A DNA stretch of 6,453 nt from Candidatus Desantisiibacteriota bacterium. Its GTDB lineage: Bacteria > JACRDZ01. Made by a program: the position numbers and the translations under genes. How positions within the stretch are numbered: the first letter of the stretch is position 1; every line of letters starts with the position of its first letter. A model generated the notes under the pieces. The model was not told the origin of the DNA and did not search any database. It saw only the letters and a program-made list of their open reading frames with translations. The DNA is taken from NCBI GenBank assembly GCA_016209155.1, contig JACQWU010000103.1, forward strand, positions 1 through 6,453. Direction: 5' to 3'. Shown here piece by piece: positions 1 through 5,951 of this stretch.

Positions 1-1
1 A

Positions 2-481
2 AATGTAGAATATATGTTTTATTTGAATGGTGAAACTGATCCTTTAATGCATCCTCATTTAAAATTTCTTACTTTACTTTATCTTGCAGAATGTAAGGAT
101 TTATGTCCGACAGGAAAATATCAGGCTTTACATGAAATTAAGGGCGGCCAGTTTTTTTTCAGAGGCAGTCATGAGCTCCCGCTTGCGCGTTTAGCCGGAA
201 AATTCGGGAAAGATGCTGACGCATTTTATAAAAAAGGTGTTTCCTTAGGCGGAATAAAAGCACCTTACGGTGATATGTCCATACTTCTATATCCATTCCC
301 AAAAATACCTTTAGTTTATATTTTCTGGAAGGAAGACGATGAATTCCCTGCGCGTATAACTCTTTTATTTGATGAAACAGCCGAAAAACATTTATTGTTG
401 GAAGGGTTATGGGGCACAGCGTTTTTTACTACTAATATATTTATGCTGGATATACCCCCTATAAAAGGTAAGGGAAAATGA
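2..481 (+). CDS. DUF3786 domain protein, 5' end cut by window edge
   Basis: The frame is open from base 2 to the TGA at 479-481. The first ATG is at 14, but codons before it (N-V-E-Y) continue the frame and no ribosome binding site precedes it, so the true start lies outside the window. The visible 155-160 residues match what I know of the DUF3786 family (about 200 aa, function unknown). The matching parts are an HYL-like region (LTLLYLAECKDLCPTGKY), then EIKGGQFFFRG, a KFGKDADAFYKKG...LGG block, LYPFPKIPLVYIFWKEDDEFPAR, and LLFDETAEKHLL. There is no signal peptide, membrane segment or cysteine cluster in the visible part. It is followed by a 28-bp palindrome and then radA on the same strand, 73 bp away, so co-transcription is possible but not shown. 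The family call rests on motif recall; no function is assigned. Confidence 0.75.
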   Translation, partial: NVEYMFYLNGETDPLMHPHLKFLTLLYLAECKDLCPTGKYQALHEIKGGQFFFRGSHELPLARLAGKFGKDADAFYKKGVSLGGIKAPYGDMSILLYPFPKIPLVYIFWKEDDEFPARITLLFDETAEKHLLLEGLWGTAFFTTNIFMLDIPPIKGKGK

Positions 482-489
482 AAAATGAC

Positions 490-517
490 GTAGAGACGCA
501 AAATTTTGCGTCTCTAC
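490..517. repeat. Perfect 28-bp palindrome with GTAG/CTAC ends (REP-like)
   Basis: The two 14-base halves are exact reverse complements (GTAGAGACGCAAAA on the left). As RNA this gives a stem of about 12 bp closed by a short AATT turn. It starts 8 bases after the DUF3786 stop and ends 37 bases before radA. It is followed by only a short, interrupted T-run (AATTTTG), so it may attenuate or terminate transcription weakly on either strand. The GTAG/CTAC ends match those of the two longer elements at 4810-4912 and 6041-6160. In REP systems GTAG at the foot of a hairpin is the tetranucleotide recognised by RAYT (TnpA-REP) transposases, so a mobile palindromic repeat is more likely than a dedicated terminator. 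Confidence 0.8.
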
Positions 518-554
518 AATTTTGATAAATATAAAAATAAATTAAGGAAATCTG

Positions 555-1934
555 GTGTCAAAAGAAAAAACACGTTTTTTTTGTCAGGAATGCGGCTTTG
601 AGTCTTTAAGATGGCAGGGTAAATGTCCGGGATGCGGAGTATGGAATACAATGGTAGAGGAAACTGTTGCGGTATCTGCACCGGATTCAGTATCTCATTC
701 GGGATTTAATACTGCTACAAAAATGATTCCTCAAAAACTTATGGAGATTGAATCCATTGAGAGGAAACGCAATTATACAGGCATAAAAGAATTTGACCAT
801 ATACTGGGCGGAGGGCTTGTTACCGGTTCCTTAATACTCCTTGGCGGCGAACCCGGGATTGGGAAATCTACTATTTTGCTGCAAGTATGCTCAAGCATAG
901 AAAAACAGGGTAAAAAAATTCTTTATATAAGCGGAGAGGAATCTCTTGCTCAAATAAAAATGCGCGCAAACAGACTTGGCGTTAAGGGTGATGGCTTTTA
1001 TGTTTTTACTGAAACTTCAATAGAAAATATTGAAGAGGAAGTATTAAAACTTAAACCTGATCTTCTTATCATTGATTCAATCCAGACTATTTATAAAAAT
1101 GCAATTACTTCCGCCCCGGGAAGCGTATCGCAAATCAGGGAATGTACGGCAAATATTTTATACCTGAGCAAATCAAACAATATTACCACTTTAATAATAG
1201 GTCATGTGACTAAAGAAGGCGGGATTGCAGGCCCCAAGCTTCTGGAGCATATGGTTGATACAGTTCTTTATTTTGAAGGCGAAGAATATCAAATGTACAG
1301 AATCCTGCGCGCTACTAAAAATAGATTTGGGCCTGTCAATGAACTCGGCATTTTTGAAATGGGTGAAAGCGGGCTTAGTGAAGTAAAAAATCCTTCGGAG
1401 ATATTTCTTACGGAACGGCCTGAATCATCCCCGGGTTCAGTTGTGGTCGCAACAATAGAAGGGACGAGGCCATTACTGGTTGAAGTGCAGGCATTACTTT
1501 CTCCGACAAATTTCGGGTATCCGCAAAGAATGGTAAAGGGACTCGATTATAACCGTCTTCTTTTAATTCTCGCAGTTCTGGAGAAAAAAGTCGGGCTTCA
1601 GTTGGGGAATCATGATGTTTTTGTGAATATTCCCGGCGGGGTTAAGGTTGATGAGCCGTCAATAGACCTGGGAGTTGCAATGGCAATTGTTTCAAGTTTC
1701 AGAAACCGTATTTTAAAAAATCAGAAACTTGTAATAACCGGTGAGGTTGGACTTACAGGAGAAGTCAGAGCAGTAAATAGAATAGAAAACAGAATAAATG
1801 AAGCAAAAAAAATGGGTTTCACTGAAATAATTATTCCAAAAAATAATTTTAATAATCTGCAGAATATTAATAAAAAAAACATAAAGCTAAGCAGTGTCAA
1901 TACAGTTGAAGAAACAATTGAAGCGGTGTTTTGA
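555..1934 (+). CDS. radA: DNA repair protein RadA (Sms)
   Basis: RadA is a RecA-like ATPase, related to DnaB in mechanism, that promotes branch migration and processing of recombination intermediates. The 459-residue length matches the family (about 460). An N-terminal C4 zinc finger is complete (C10-x2-C13, C24-x2-C27). The RecA core has Walker A GEPGIGKST at 98-106, Walker B LLIIDS at 170-175, and the RadA-specific KNRFG motif at 255-259. From about residue 290 there is the Lon-protease-like domain (GSVVVATIEGTRPLLVEVQ...), which lacks protease function in this family. The start is GTG at 555: it gives the canonical N-terminus MSKEKTRFFCQECG, and AAGGAAA at 544-550 is well placed. No frameshift or missing key residue is seen. 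An imperfect inverted repeat lies just after the stop. Confidence 0.97.
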   Translation: MSKEKTRFFCQECGFESLRWQGKCPGCGVWNTMVEETVAVSAPDSVSHSGFNTATKMIPQKLMEIESIERKRNYTGIKEFDHILGGGLVTGSLILLGGEPGIGKSTILLQVCSSIEKQGKKILYISGEESLAQIKMRANRLGVKGDGFYVFTETSIENIEEEVLKLKPDLLIIDSIQTIYKNAITSAPGSVSQIRECTANILYLSKSNNITTLIIGHVTKEGGIAGPKLLEHMVDTVLYFEGEEYQMYRILRATKNRFGPVNELGIFEMGESGLSEVKNPSEIFLTERPESSPGSVVVATIEGTRPLLVEVQALLSPTNFGYPQRMVKGLDYNRLLLILAVLEKKVGLQLGNHDVFVNIPGGVKVDEPSIDLGVAMAIVSSFRNRILKNQKLVITGEVGLTGEVRAVNRIENRINEAKKMGFTEIIIPKNNFNNLQNINKKNIKLSSVNTVEETIEAVF

Positions 1935-1937
1935 ATT

Positions 1938-2001
1938 AGGTGTATAGACTGAAGGCTGAAGGCTTTTAAGTAAAACCTAATAGTCTTCAGCCTAAACACC
2001 T
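1938..2001. repeat. 64-bp imperfect inverted repeat between radA and oppF
   Basis: Left arm 1938-1957 (AGGTGTATAGACTGAAGGCT) pairs with right arm 1982-2001 (AGTCTTCAGCCTAAACACCT). Of 20 positions, 17 are Watson-Crick pairs and one is a potential G-U. The left arm ends in a tandem heptamer, CTGAAGG twice at 1949-1962. The loop is about 24 bases. The element fills nearly the whole 87-bp gap. There is no T-run after the right arm, so it is not a classic intrinsic terminator. It could be a small palindromic repeat family member or a processing/stability hairpin. Its ends are not GTAG/CTAC, so it belongs to a different class from the other repeats here. Confidence 0.7.
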
Positions 2002-2021
2002 GAATATTTAAAAGGAAAAAC

Positions 2022-2996
2022 ATGAAGAACCTGGTTGAGGTTAAAAATTTAAAAACTTATTATTCACGTCCCTTAAGTTTTTTTGGGAAAAAATTTTTTA
2101 CCGTAAAAGCTGTAAATGATATTAGTTTTGTTATACCTGAGGGGAAAACTGTCGGGCTAGTTGGAGAAAGCGGATGCGGAAAAACAACTGCGGGTAAAAG
2201 TATCTTGCGTCTTATCGAGCCAACTTCAGGAAATATTTTTTTTGAAGGTGAGGATATTTTAAAAAAAACAGAATCCGAAATACGGAACTTACGCAAAAAA
2301 ATGCAAATTTTTTTTCAGGATCCCTATAGCTCGCTTAATCCTCATATGACTGCCGAAGAAATTATAAGCGAACCTCTTATAATATATAAAACATATAATT
2401 CATACGCTGAAAGACACAAGCGGGTACTTACAATTATGAATCATGTGGGACTCAGTTCTCAGCAGATGAAAAAATATCCGCATGAATTCAGCGGCGGACA
2501 GCGTCAGCGTATAGGAATCGCAAGGGCACTCGTTCTTAATCCAAAGCTAATTATTGCCGATGAACCTGTTTCAGCTCTTGATGTTTCCATTCAATCCCAG
2601 ATAATTAATCTCCTGCTTGATCTGCAGGAAGAGTTTAAATTAACATATCTTTTTATTTCACATGATTTGAGAATTGTGGAATATATAAGCGATTATATTG
2701 TTATAATGTATCTTGGAAAAATCGTTGAAATCGCCCCGGTAAAGGAATTATACAAAAATCCTATGCATCCGTATACTCAATCGTTACTTACAGCGATCCC
2801 TATTCCTGATCCTGAATACAAAAAAACAAGAAAACTTTTAGAAGGCGATATCCCAAGTCCGTCGCATGTACCTGACGGATGCAATTTCCATACACGCTGC
2901 CCCGAAGCTGAAGAAATGTGTAAAAACATTGAACCTGCACTTATAGATATCACGGATGGATATCTGGTATCATGTCATCACCGACGTCGGGCATGA
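2022..2996 (+). CDS. Oligopeptide/dipeptide ABC transporter ATP-binding protein (OppF/DppF type)
   Basis: This is a cytoplasmic ATPase of the peptide/nickel importer family, which works as an OppD-OppF or DppD-DppF heterodimer under two permeases. All nucleotide-binding motifs are present: Walker A GESGCGKTT (48-56), Q-loop Q99 in FFQDPYSSLNP, signature SGGQR (157-161), Walker B LIIADE (176-181, catalytic E181), and switch H214 (FISHDL). The C-terminal oligo_HPY region follows (YKNPMHPYTQSLL, 244-256), then four cysteines C287, C293, C300 and C318, the pattern reported to hold a 4Fe-4S cluster in Dpp/Opp ATPases. The 324-residue length and the SSLNP loop fit the F rather than the D subunit. 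ATG 2022 has AAAAGGAAA at 2010-2018. No partner genes lie nearby, so I leave the symbol blank. The C-terminus (SCHHRRRA) is unusually basic. The stop is 3 bp from the convergent hsdR relic. Confidence 0.93.
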   Translation: MKNLVEVKNLKTYYSRPLSFFGKKFFTVKAVNDISFVIPEGKTVGLVGESGCGKTTAGKSILRLIEPTSGNIFFEGEDILKKTESEIRNLRKKMQIFFQDPYSSLNPHMTAEEIISEPLIIYKTYNSYAERHKRVLTIMNHVGLSSQQMKKYPHEFSGGQRQRIGIARALVLNPKLIIADEPVSALDVSIQSQIINLLLDLQEEFKLTYLFISHDLRIVEYISDYIVIMYLGKIVEIAPVKELYKNPMHPYTQSLLTAIPIPDPEYKKTRKLLEGDIPSPSHVPDGCNFHTRCPEAEEMCKNIEPALIDITDGYLVSCHHRRRA

Positions 2997-2999
2997 TCT

Positions 3000-3470
3000 T
3001 TACGCAGCGGCTTTTTCATACAGATATTTTTGAAAATCAATAAAGGTAGTACGGATATTTTCAACCCCCCCCAATATTTCTTCTGCATCGCGAATTGCCT
3101 GATATTTTAGTGTCAGCAGGCCGGGTAGTTTTTCCTGATCAAGTTCTTCCACACCGGATTCAATGTATTTTGAAAGCGCAAAGTCTAAAAATTCTTTCTG
3201 TTTACTATCCAAATCTTTAAAAATTTTTGATTGTGCCTGAGCGACACGCGTTTCTCTGGTAATTGGTTTCATAGCAAAAGAAACATATTCAAGCACATCA
3301 AACAAATCGCTTTTTTCAGCATCAATTAATTTCTGTAAAGTATTTAATTCTTCCCTGCCGTATCCGGCGGATTCAAGTTTTTCAAGCAATGTCCTGCATG
3401 TCACCGGATTAGACCAGATTTTACGGAGTTCGTCTTCGTTTTTAAAAAATTCCGGTAAAGTACCAAACAA
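3000..3470 (-). pseudogene. hsdR: HsdR fragment 3: EcoEI-type C-terminal domain
   Basis: About 156 residues match the EcoEI_R C-terminal domain thought to dock HsdR on the methyltransferase core: LFGTLPEFFKNEDELRKIW, then DAEKSDLFDVLEYVSFA, SKQKEFLDFALSKYI, GVEELDQEKLPGLLTLKYQAI and FQKYLYEKAAA. The frame is interrupted by TAA directly before the TTG codon at 3470, so that TTG encodes the family's Leu in (R)LFGTLP and is not a real start. The stop TAA at 3000-3002 appears to be the native end of hsdR and lies 3 bp from the convergent ATPase stop. Confidence 0.86.
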
Positions 3471-4305
3471 TTACACATACACAGGGATTTTGATTGCATT
3501 TGGGACAAACTTCTTCTATTGGGTCCCCATCCCATTCTGGATCGGCAAAGTGATGATACGCATCCACAAAATCATAGATAGTGAAATATTCTTTGCCATC
3601 AAATAATCTTGTACCTCGTCCGATTATCTGCTTGAATTCAATCATAGAATTAATAGGACGCATAAGGATTATATTGCGGATATTTCGGGCATCAACTCCT
3701 GTTGAGAGCTTTTGCGAAGTGGTCAAAATGGTTGGAATAGTTTTTTCATTATCCTGAAACTCCCGCAAATACTGATCCCCCAGTGCTCCATCATTGGCGG
3801 TAACACGCACACAGTAATTTGGTTCTTTGCTTTTTTTATATTGATTAACCAAATCCCGCACTGCCAGCGCGTGATCTTGCGTGGCGCAGAAAACAATTGC
3901 CTTTTCGCCCTGATTAATTTCGTTTAAAAAAATTTTCACACGTTTGGCTTCACGCTCCTTAATTTCTATAATTCTATTAAAATCAGGTTCTGTGTAAAGT
4001 TTTCCTTCTTCTATTTCATCTTCAATAATCTGATCATCCGAGGTATAAATATAATCGTCTATTGTGGTTTTTATACGTTTTATCTTGAACGGTGTAAGAT
4101 ACCCGTCATTGATCCCTTCTTTGAGTGAATAAATATATACAGGATCACCGAAATAGCGGTAAGTATCAACATTGTCTTTGCGTTTAGGCGTTGCTGTAAG
4201 CCCAAGATAGACTGCCGGTGAAAAATATTCCAAAATGCCGCGCCAGTTGCCTTCATCATTCGCACCGCCGCGGTGACATTCATCGATAATAATAAAATCA
4301 AAAAA
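3442..4305 (-). pseudogene. hsdR: HsdR fragment 2: helicase motor from motif II to VI
   Basis: The open frame begins after a TGA at 4306-4308 and reads FFDFIIIDECHRGGAN. The DEAH-type box is D-E-C-H at 4273-4284. Superfamily-2 motifs follow in order: LGLTATPKR (motif III), KAIVFCATQDHA (IV), TTSQKLSTGVDARN (V) and QIIGRGTRLFDGKEY (VI). It ends with the cysteine-rich linker DPEWDGDPIEEVCPKCNQNPCVC. The last ten codons (VIVWYFTGIF) are frameshifted translation of the next fragment. An initiator for this piece would have to be internal; TTG at 4233 is the first candidate but would discard motif II. Without Walker A it cannot hydrolyse ATP. Confidence 0.87.
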
Positions 4306-4360
4306 TCAGCAGGATAACTTCAGAAAGAAGGTACAGGTTTGCCGTCTTTATCCATACTGC

Positions 4361-4771
4361 TCATACAAGCCAATTATTTTGTTCAAAAAAGGTTTTGTTC
4401 CAGAGTTCATCAGGGGAGGGAAAAGCGGCGATCAACCCTTCTTTCCCTGTCTTCATACAAATTTGATAAATTTCTTTTCCGTTACTTGCGAACGTTGTAT
4501 CCAAATTCATCTTTTCAGCGTAATTTTTAGATTGCGCCACACCTTCACCCACTTCAAGCTCATCACTTTTAGCTTCAATAACAGCAAGCTTCCGGCCGCG
4601 ATAAACCAATACATAATCGGCTATTAAAGGCTTTGCGCGCCCACCGCCGGTTTGGATTTTACCCGCGGTAATAGGATATTCCCGCAAAATTTTAGAATCC
4701 GCGATTACACCCCACCCGCTCACCTTTAATTTCGGGTCAATATATTCGGCTCGTGTTTCTGATTCGTTCAT
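4361..4771 (-). pseudogene. hsdR: HsdR fragment 1: N-terminal nuclease domain
   Basis: This piece encodes 136 residues ending at a TGA (4361-4363) created by the deletion. It carries the type I R-subunit nuclease (HSDR_N) signature: D52 in LIADYVLVYRGR, E66-A-K68 in AVIEAKSDE, and the downstream QxxxY motif Q80-x3-Y84 (QSKNYAEKM), so all expected catalytic residues are present. The conserved linker FPSPDELWNKTFFEQNNW follows, and family similarity stops at the W. If translated it would be an isolated nuclease domain without its motor. Such domains cut only after ATP-driven translocation in the full complex, so I do not expect activity. Confidence 0.88.
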
Positions 4772-4809
4772 AATTTTTGGTTACCTTATTAAATTATACG
4801 CTACGATAC

Positions 4810-4912
4810 GTAGGGGCAGATCCCCGTGCCTGCCCTCTTTGTTTTATGTTTTTATATTTGTTTTTAAATCCATTATATTCGTTTCAGGGCGGCCACAGGG
4901 AGCCGCCCCTAC
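4810..4912. repeat. 103-bp BIME/MITE-like element, copy 1
   Basis: The ends GTAGGGGCAG...CCGCCCCTAC form a 26-base terminal inverted repeat (4810-4835 with 4887-4912, 21 of 26 matching). Each terminus is also a small hairpin: GGGCAG/CTGCCC on the left, and a 7-bp stem GGGCGGC/GCCGCCC with an 8-base loop on the right. The centre is T-rich. GTAG at both outer feet, with two inverted hairpins, is the layout of paired REP sequences moved in trans by RAYT transposases; no transposase is encoded. No target duplication is visible. It fills most of the 137-bp gap between fic and hsdR, and its CTAC end supplies the stop codon (4909-4911) of fic. Removing it would extend fic by only PYRSV-like codons to a TAA. 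Confidence 0.88.
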
Positions 4913-5649
4913 GGTTTATTTTTTACCCCAATCTTCCAAACACCTTTTTCAAGAAAAGCTTCTATTGTTTGGCGATTTGCTTTATTTATCAAATTAGAGT
5001 GTGATACTTTATATTTTTTTGAATATTCCGCAAGCGTCATAATATGTGCACCTTCTAAATACGCAAGCCTCTTGTGGTAGCTATTCGTAAGCGCTTTGCC
5101 GACTATTTCCTCCATAATTTTTGTAATACCTTTTTCGCCAAACTCTTTAAAAGCCTCGTAATACATTTTTCTATCAATGAATTTAATATTCACCGGCACA
5201 AAACCTTCTCGTATAAGTAAATAATTGTTTATTACTCTTCCGATACGGCCATTACCATCAACAAACGGGTGGGTGTGTTCAAAAGTAAGATGTAAAAGCG
5301 AAATACGTTTTATAATATTTTCATGGCTGTTTGCATTATACCCTATAAGCATTTTTTCTAATCTTTCTACTACTTCTTTTGGATTTGGCGCTATATGGTT
5401 AGCAACCTTAACCCATTCACCATTCTTGCGAAATCTTCCGGCGATATCATCCCTAATATTTGCTATAAGCATTTTGTGAAGAAACAAAATAACCTCAAGT
5501 GTGAGTTCTTGTTCTTTGGCTTTTGTATCAATATAAGAAACTACCCGTGCTAGATTTTTTGCTTCAAAAATTTCCCTTTCGGTTATATACCTATCTAAAT
5601 CAATTTGTAAAAGTATTTTCTCTGTTTCTTCAAGACTAAGACATTGGAA
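4909..5649 (-). pseudogene. Fic fragment 2: catalytic domain and C-terminal tail
   Basis: The frame is open from just after a TAA at 5650-5652. It contains TEREIFEAKNLARVVSYID, LFLHKMLIANIRDDIAGRFR (the conserved GxxR turn), a flap region with GEWVKVANHIAPNP, and the full Fic motif HPFVDGNGRIGR at 5236-5271 (catalytic His, phosphate-binding DGNGR and second Arg). The tail MTLAEYSKKYKVSHSNLINKA...EKGVWKIGV is the winged-helix-like end common in this Fic subfamily. An internal start such as TTG 5487 would make a 192-residue protein with the whole Fic motif but without the N-terminal helices, including the region that holds the inhibitory segment. Whether it is translated cannot be judged here. 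Confidence 0.85.
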
Positions 5650-5777
5650 TTATACACCTGCTCAGCAACCTCTGCCTCACTCAGTAATTTTAGAAGTGAT
5701 TGCTTCCCGATAGATGCAGTATAATACCGCTCTCTCAAACGATTGATTGTATTAAAAACATGTAATATCTTTGCCAT
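5595..5777 (-). pseudogene. Fic fragment 1: N-terminal segment up to the frameshift
   Basis: ATG 5777 gives MAKILHVFNTINRLRERYYTASIGKQSLLKLL...VYNSN, the usual N-terminus of Fic proteins found in restriction operons. After N (5643-5645) the frame leaves the family and runs through about 16 unrelated codons (VLVLKKQ...) to a stop at 5595. The break falls inside the (S/T)xxxE(G/N) inhibitory motif, S-N-A-I-E-N/G in close relatives, of which only SN remains. Farther-upstream in-frame codons would start inside the promoter and are unlikely starts. Confidence 0.8.
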
Positions 5778-5783
5778 AGTTAA

Positions 5784-5812
5784 AACATATCCCTTTTTCA
5801 CGCTTTTGTCAA
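5784..5812 (-). promoter_or_regulatory. Sigma70-like promoter of fic, leaderless start
   Basis: On the - strand, TTGACA (5807-5812, a perfect -35) is followed by a 17-base spacer and TATGTT (5784-5789, -10). Only six bases (TTAACT) separate the -10 from ATG 5777, so transcription would begin at or next to the start codon and the mRNA would lack a Shine-Dalgarno sequence. The spacer holds GCGTGAAAAA, similar to the half-site of the adjoining inverted repeat. Promoter quality is good; start-site position is inferred. Confidence 0.75.
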
Positions 5813-5858
5813 CATAACCGTGAAAAATTATAAAAAAACTGAAATTTTCACGGTTATG
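5813..5858. promoter_or_regulatory. Perfect 14-bp inverted repeat abutting the fic -35 (operator candidate)
   Basis: CATAACCGTGAAAA (5813-5826) and TTTTCACGGTTATG (5845-5858) are exact reverse complements separated by 18 A+T-rich bases. The left arm touches the -35 hexamer of the fic promoter at 5812. Two half-sites 32 bases apart centre to centre (three helical turns) suit a dimeric or paired regulator. A further similar half-site lies in the promoter spacer. The cognate regulator is unknown; the DNA-binding-like tail of Fic itself is one speculative candidate. Confidence 0.65.
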
Positions 5859-5916
5859 AACTATACCCAATTAAAAACATTTTTTATTTTCTAATAAATA
5901 GATACAAAGTATGCCG

Positions 5917-5951
5917 GTTTGTATACATTAACTCAAGAGATGTATACAAAC
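5917..5951. promoter_or_regulatory. 12-bp perfect inverted repeat with GTATAC cores
   Basis: GTTTGTATACAT (5917-5928) and ATGTATACAAAC (5940-5951) are exact reverse complements with an 11-base spacer. Each arm itself contains the palindrome TGTATACA, so the site reads as two palindromic boxes 23 bases apart centre to centre. TTGTATACAA-like boxes are typical of GntR/FCD-type regulators, but no regulator gene is present. It lies between the two copies of the fic promoter block and has no T-run, so an operator or recombination site fits better than a terminator. Confidence 0.6.

Larger units (their letters stand above)
3000..4771 (-). pseudogene. hsdR: Type I restriction enzyme R subunit (EcoEI-type HsdR), decayed
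   Basis: HsdR is the ATP-dependent translocase and nuclease of type I restriction-modification complexes and needs HsdM and HsdS. The order of domains here (nuclease, helicase, EcoEI C-terminal) is correct, but the gene is broken in four places. (1) After NNW (about 4370) the frame jumps to CMSSMDKDGKP (4337-4367). By family comparison some 130-150 residues are missing, including Walker A (usually TGTGKT) and motif Ia. (2) TGA at 4320-4322 sits in PSF*SYPADF, where relatives have a glycine in FGEYP, consistent with GGA to TGA. (3) The A6 run at 4300-4305 should be A7 to read GAT-TTT-TTT-GAT (DFFD), so one base is lost. (4) At about 3471-3474, CPKCNQNPCVC is joined out of frame to LFGTLPEFF, losing roughly 50 residues. 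The start MNESETRAEY at 4771 has AAGG about 14 bases upstream. It cannot make active enzyme; no hsdM or hsdS is in the window. Confidence 0.93.
4909..5777 (-). pseudogene. Fic family protein, frameshifted
   Basis: Fic enzymes usually transfer AMP from ATP to hydroxyl side chains of target proteins, and Fic genes are often embedded in type I restriction operons. The gene starts at ATG 5777 (MAKILHVFNTINRLRERYY) and reads to SEAEVAEQVYNSN. It then loses frame at about 5641-5642 and resumes as LSLEETEKILLQIDLDRY to the end. Relatives read roughly YNSN-AIE(N/G)-ST-LTLEETEKIL, so about 16 bases seem to be missing, which also accounts for the +1 frame offset. The rest is about 245 codons without a stop. 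The catalytic motif, flap region and C-terminal helix-turn-helix-like tail are intact. The 3' end is capped by a repeat element that provides TAG. It lies upstream of hsdR on the same strand, and without the repeat the gap would be about 35 bp, so they were probably one operon. The frameshift could be a sequencing error, but the neighbouring decay argues for a real lesion. Confidence 0.88.

Noticed and set aside
1721-2296. - strand ORFs opposite radA and the ABC ATPase
   Set aside because: They are shadows of clearly coding + strand frames.
3442-3470. Separate small gene starting at TTG 3470
   Set aside because: The TTG is the family's Leu codon in LFGTLPEFF immediately after a deletion junction; there is no ribosome binding site.
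4080-4301. 73-residue - strand ORF overlapping the hsdR helicase region
   Set aside because: It is the wrong frame across DECHRGGAN; it arises because the preceding SYPAD frame runs on past the one-base loss. No family similarity.
4300-4305. A6 run in hsdR as a programmed frameshift or transcriptional slippage site
   Set aside because: A nonsense codon lies 15 bases away and two larger deletions flank it, so slippage alone would not restore HsdR.
4339-5004. Three + strand ORFs of 63-82 residues opposite hsdR, the repeat element and fic
   Set aside because: They are antisense to well-supported coding sequence or inside the palindromic element, with no ribosome binding sites or recognisable domains.
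5778-5870. Longer Fic N-terminus beginning near 5870 (MGIVHNREN...)
   Set aside because: It would run through the inverted repeat, -35 and -10 of the promoter; family similarity starts at MAKILHVFN.
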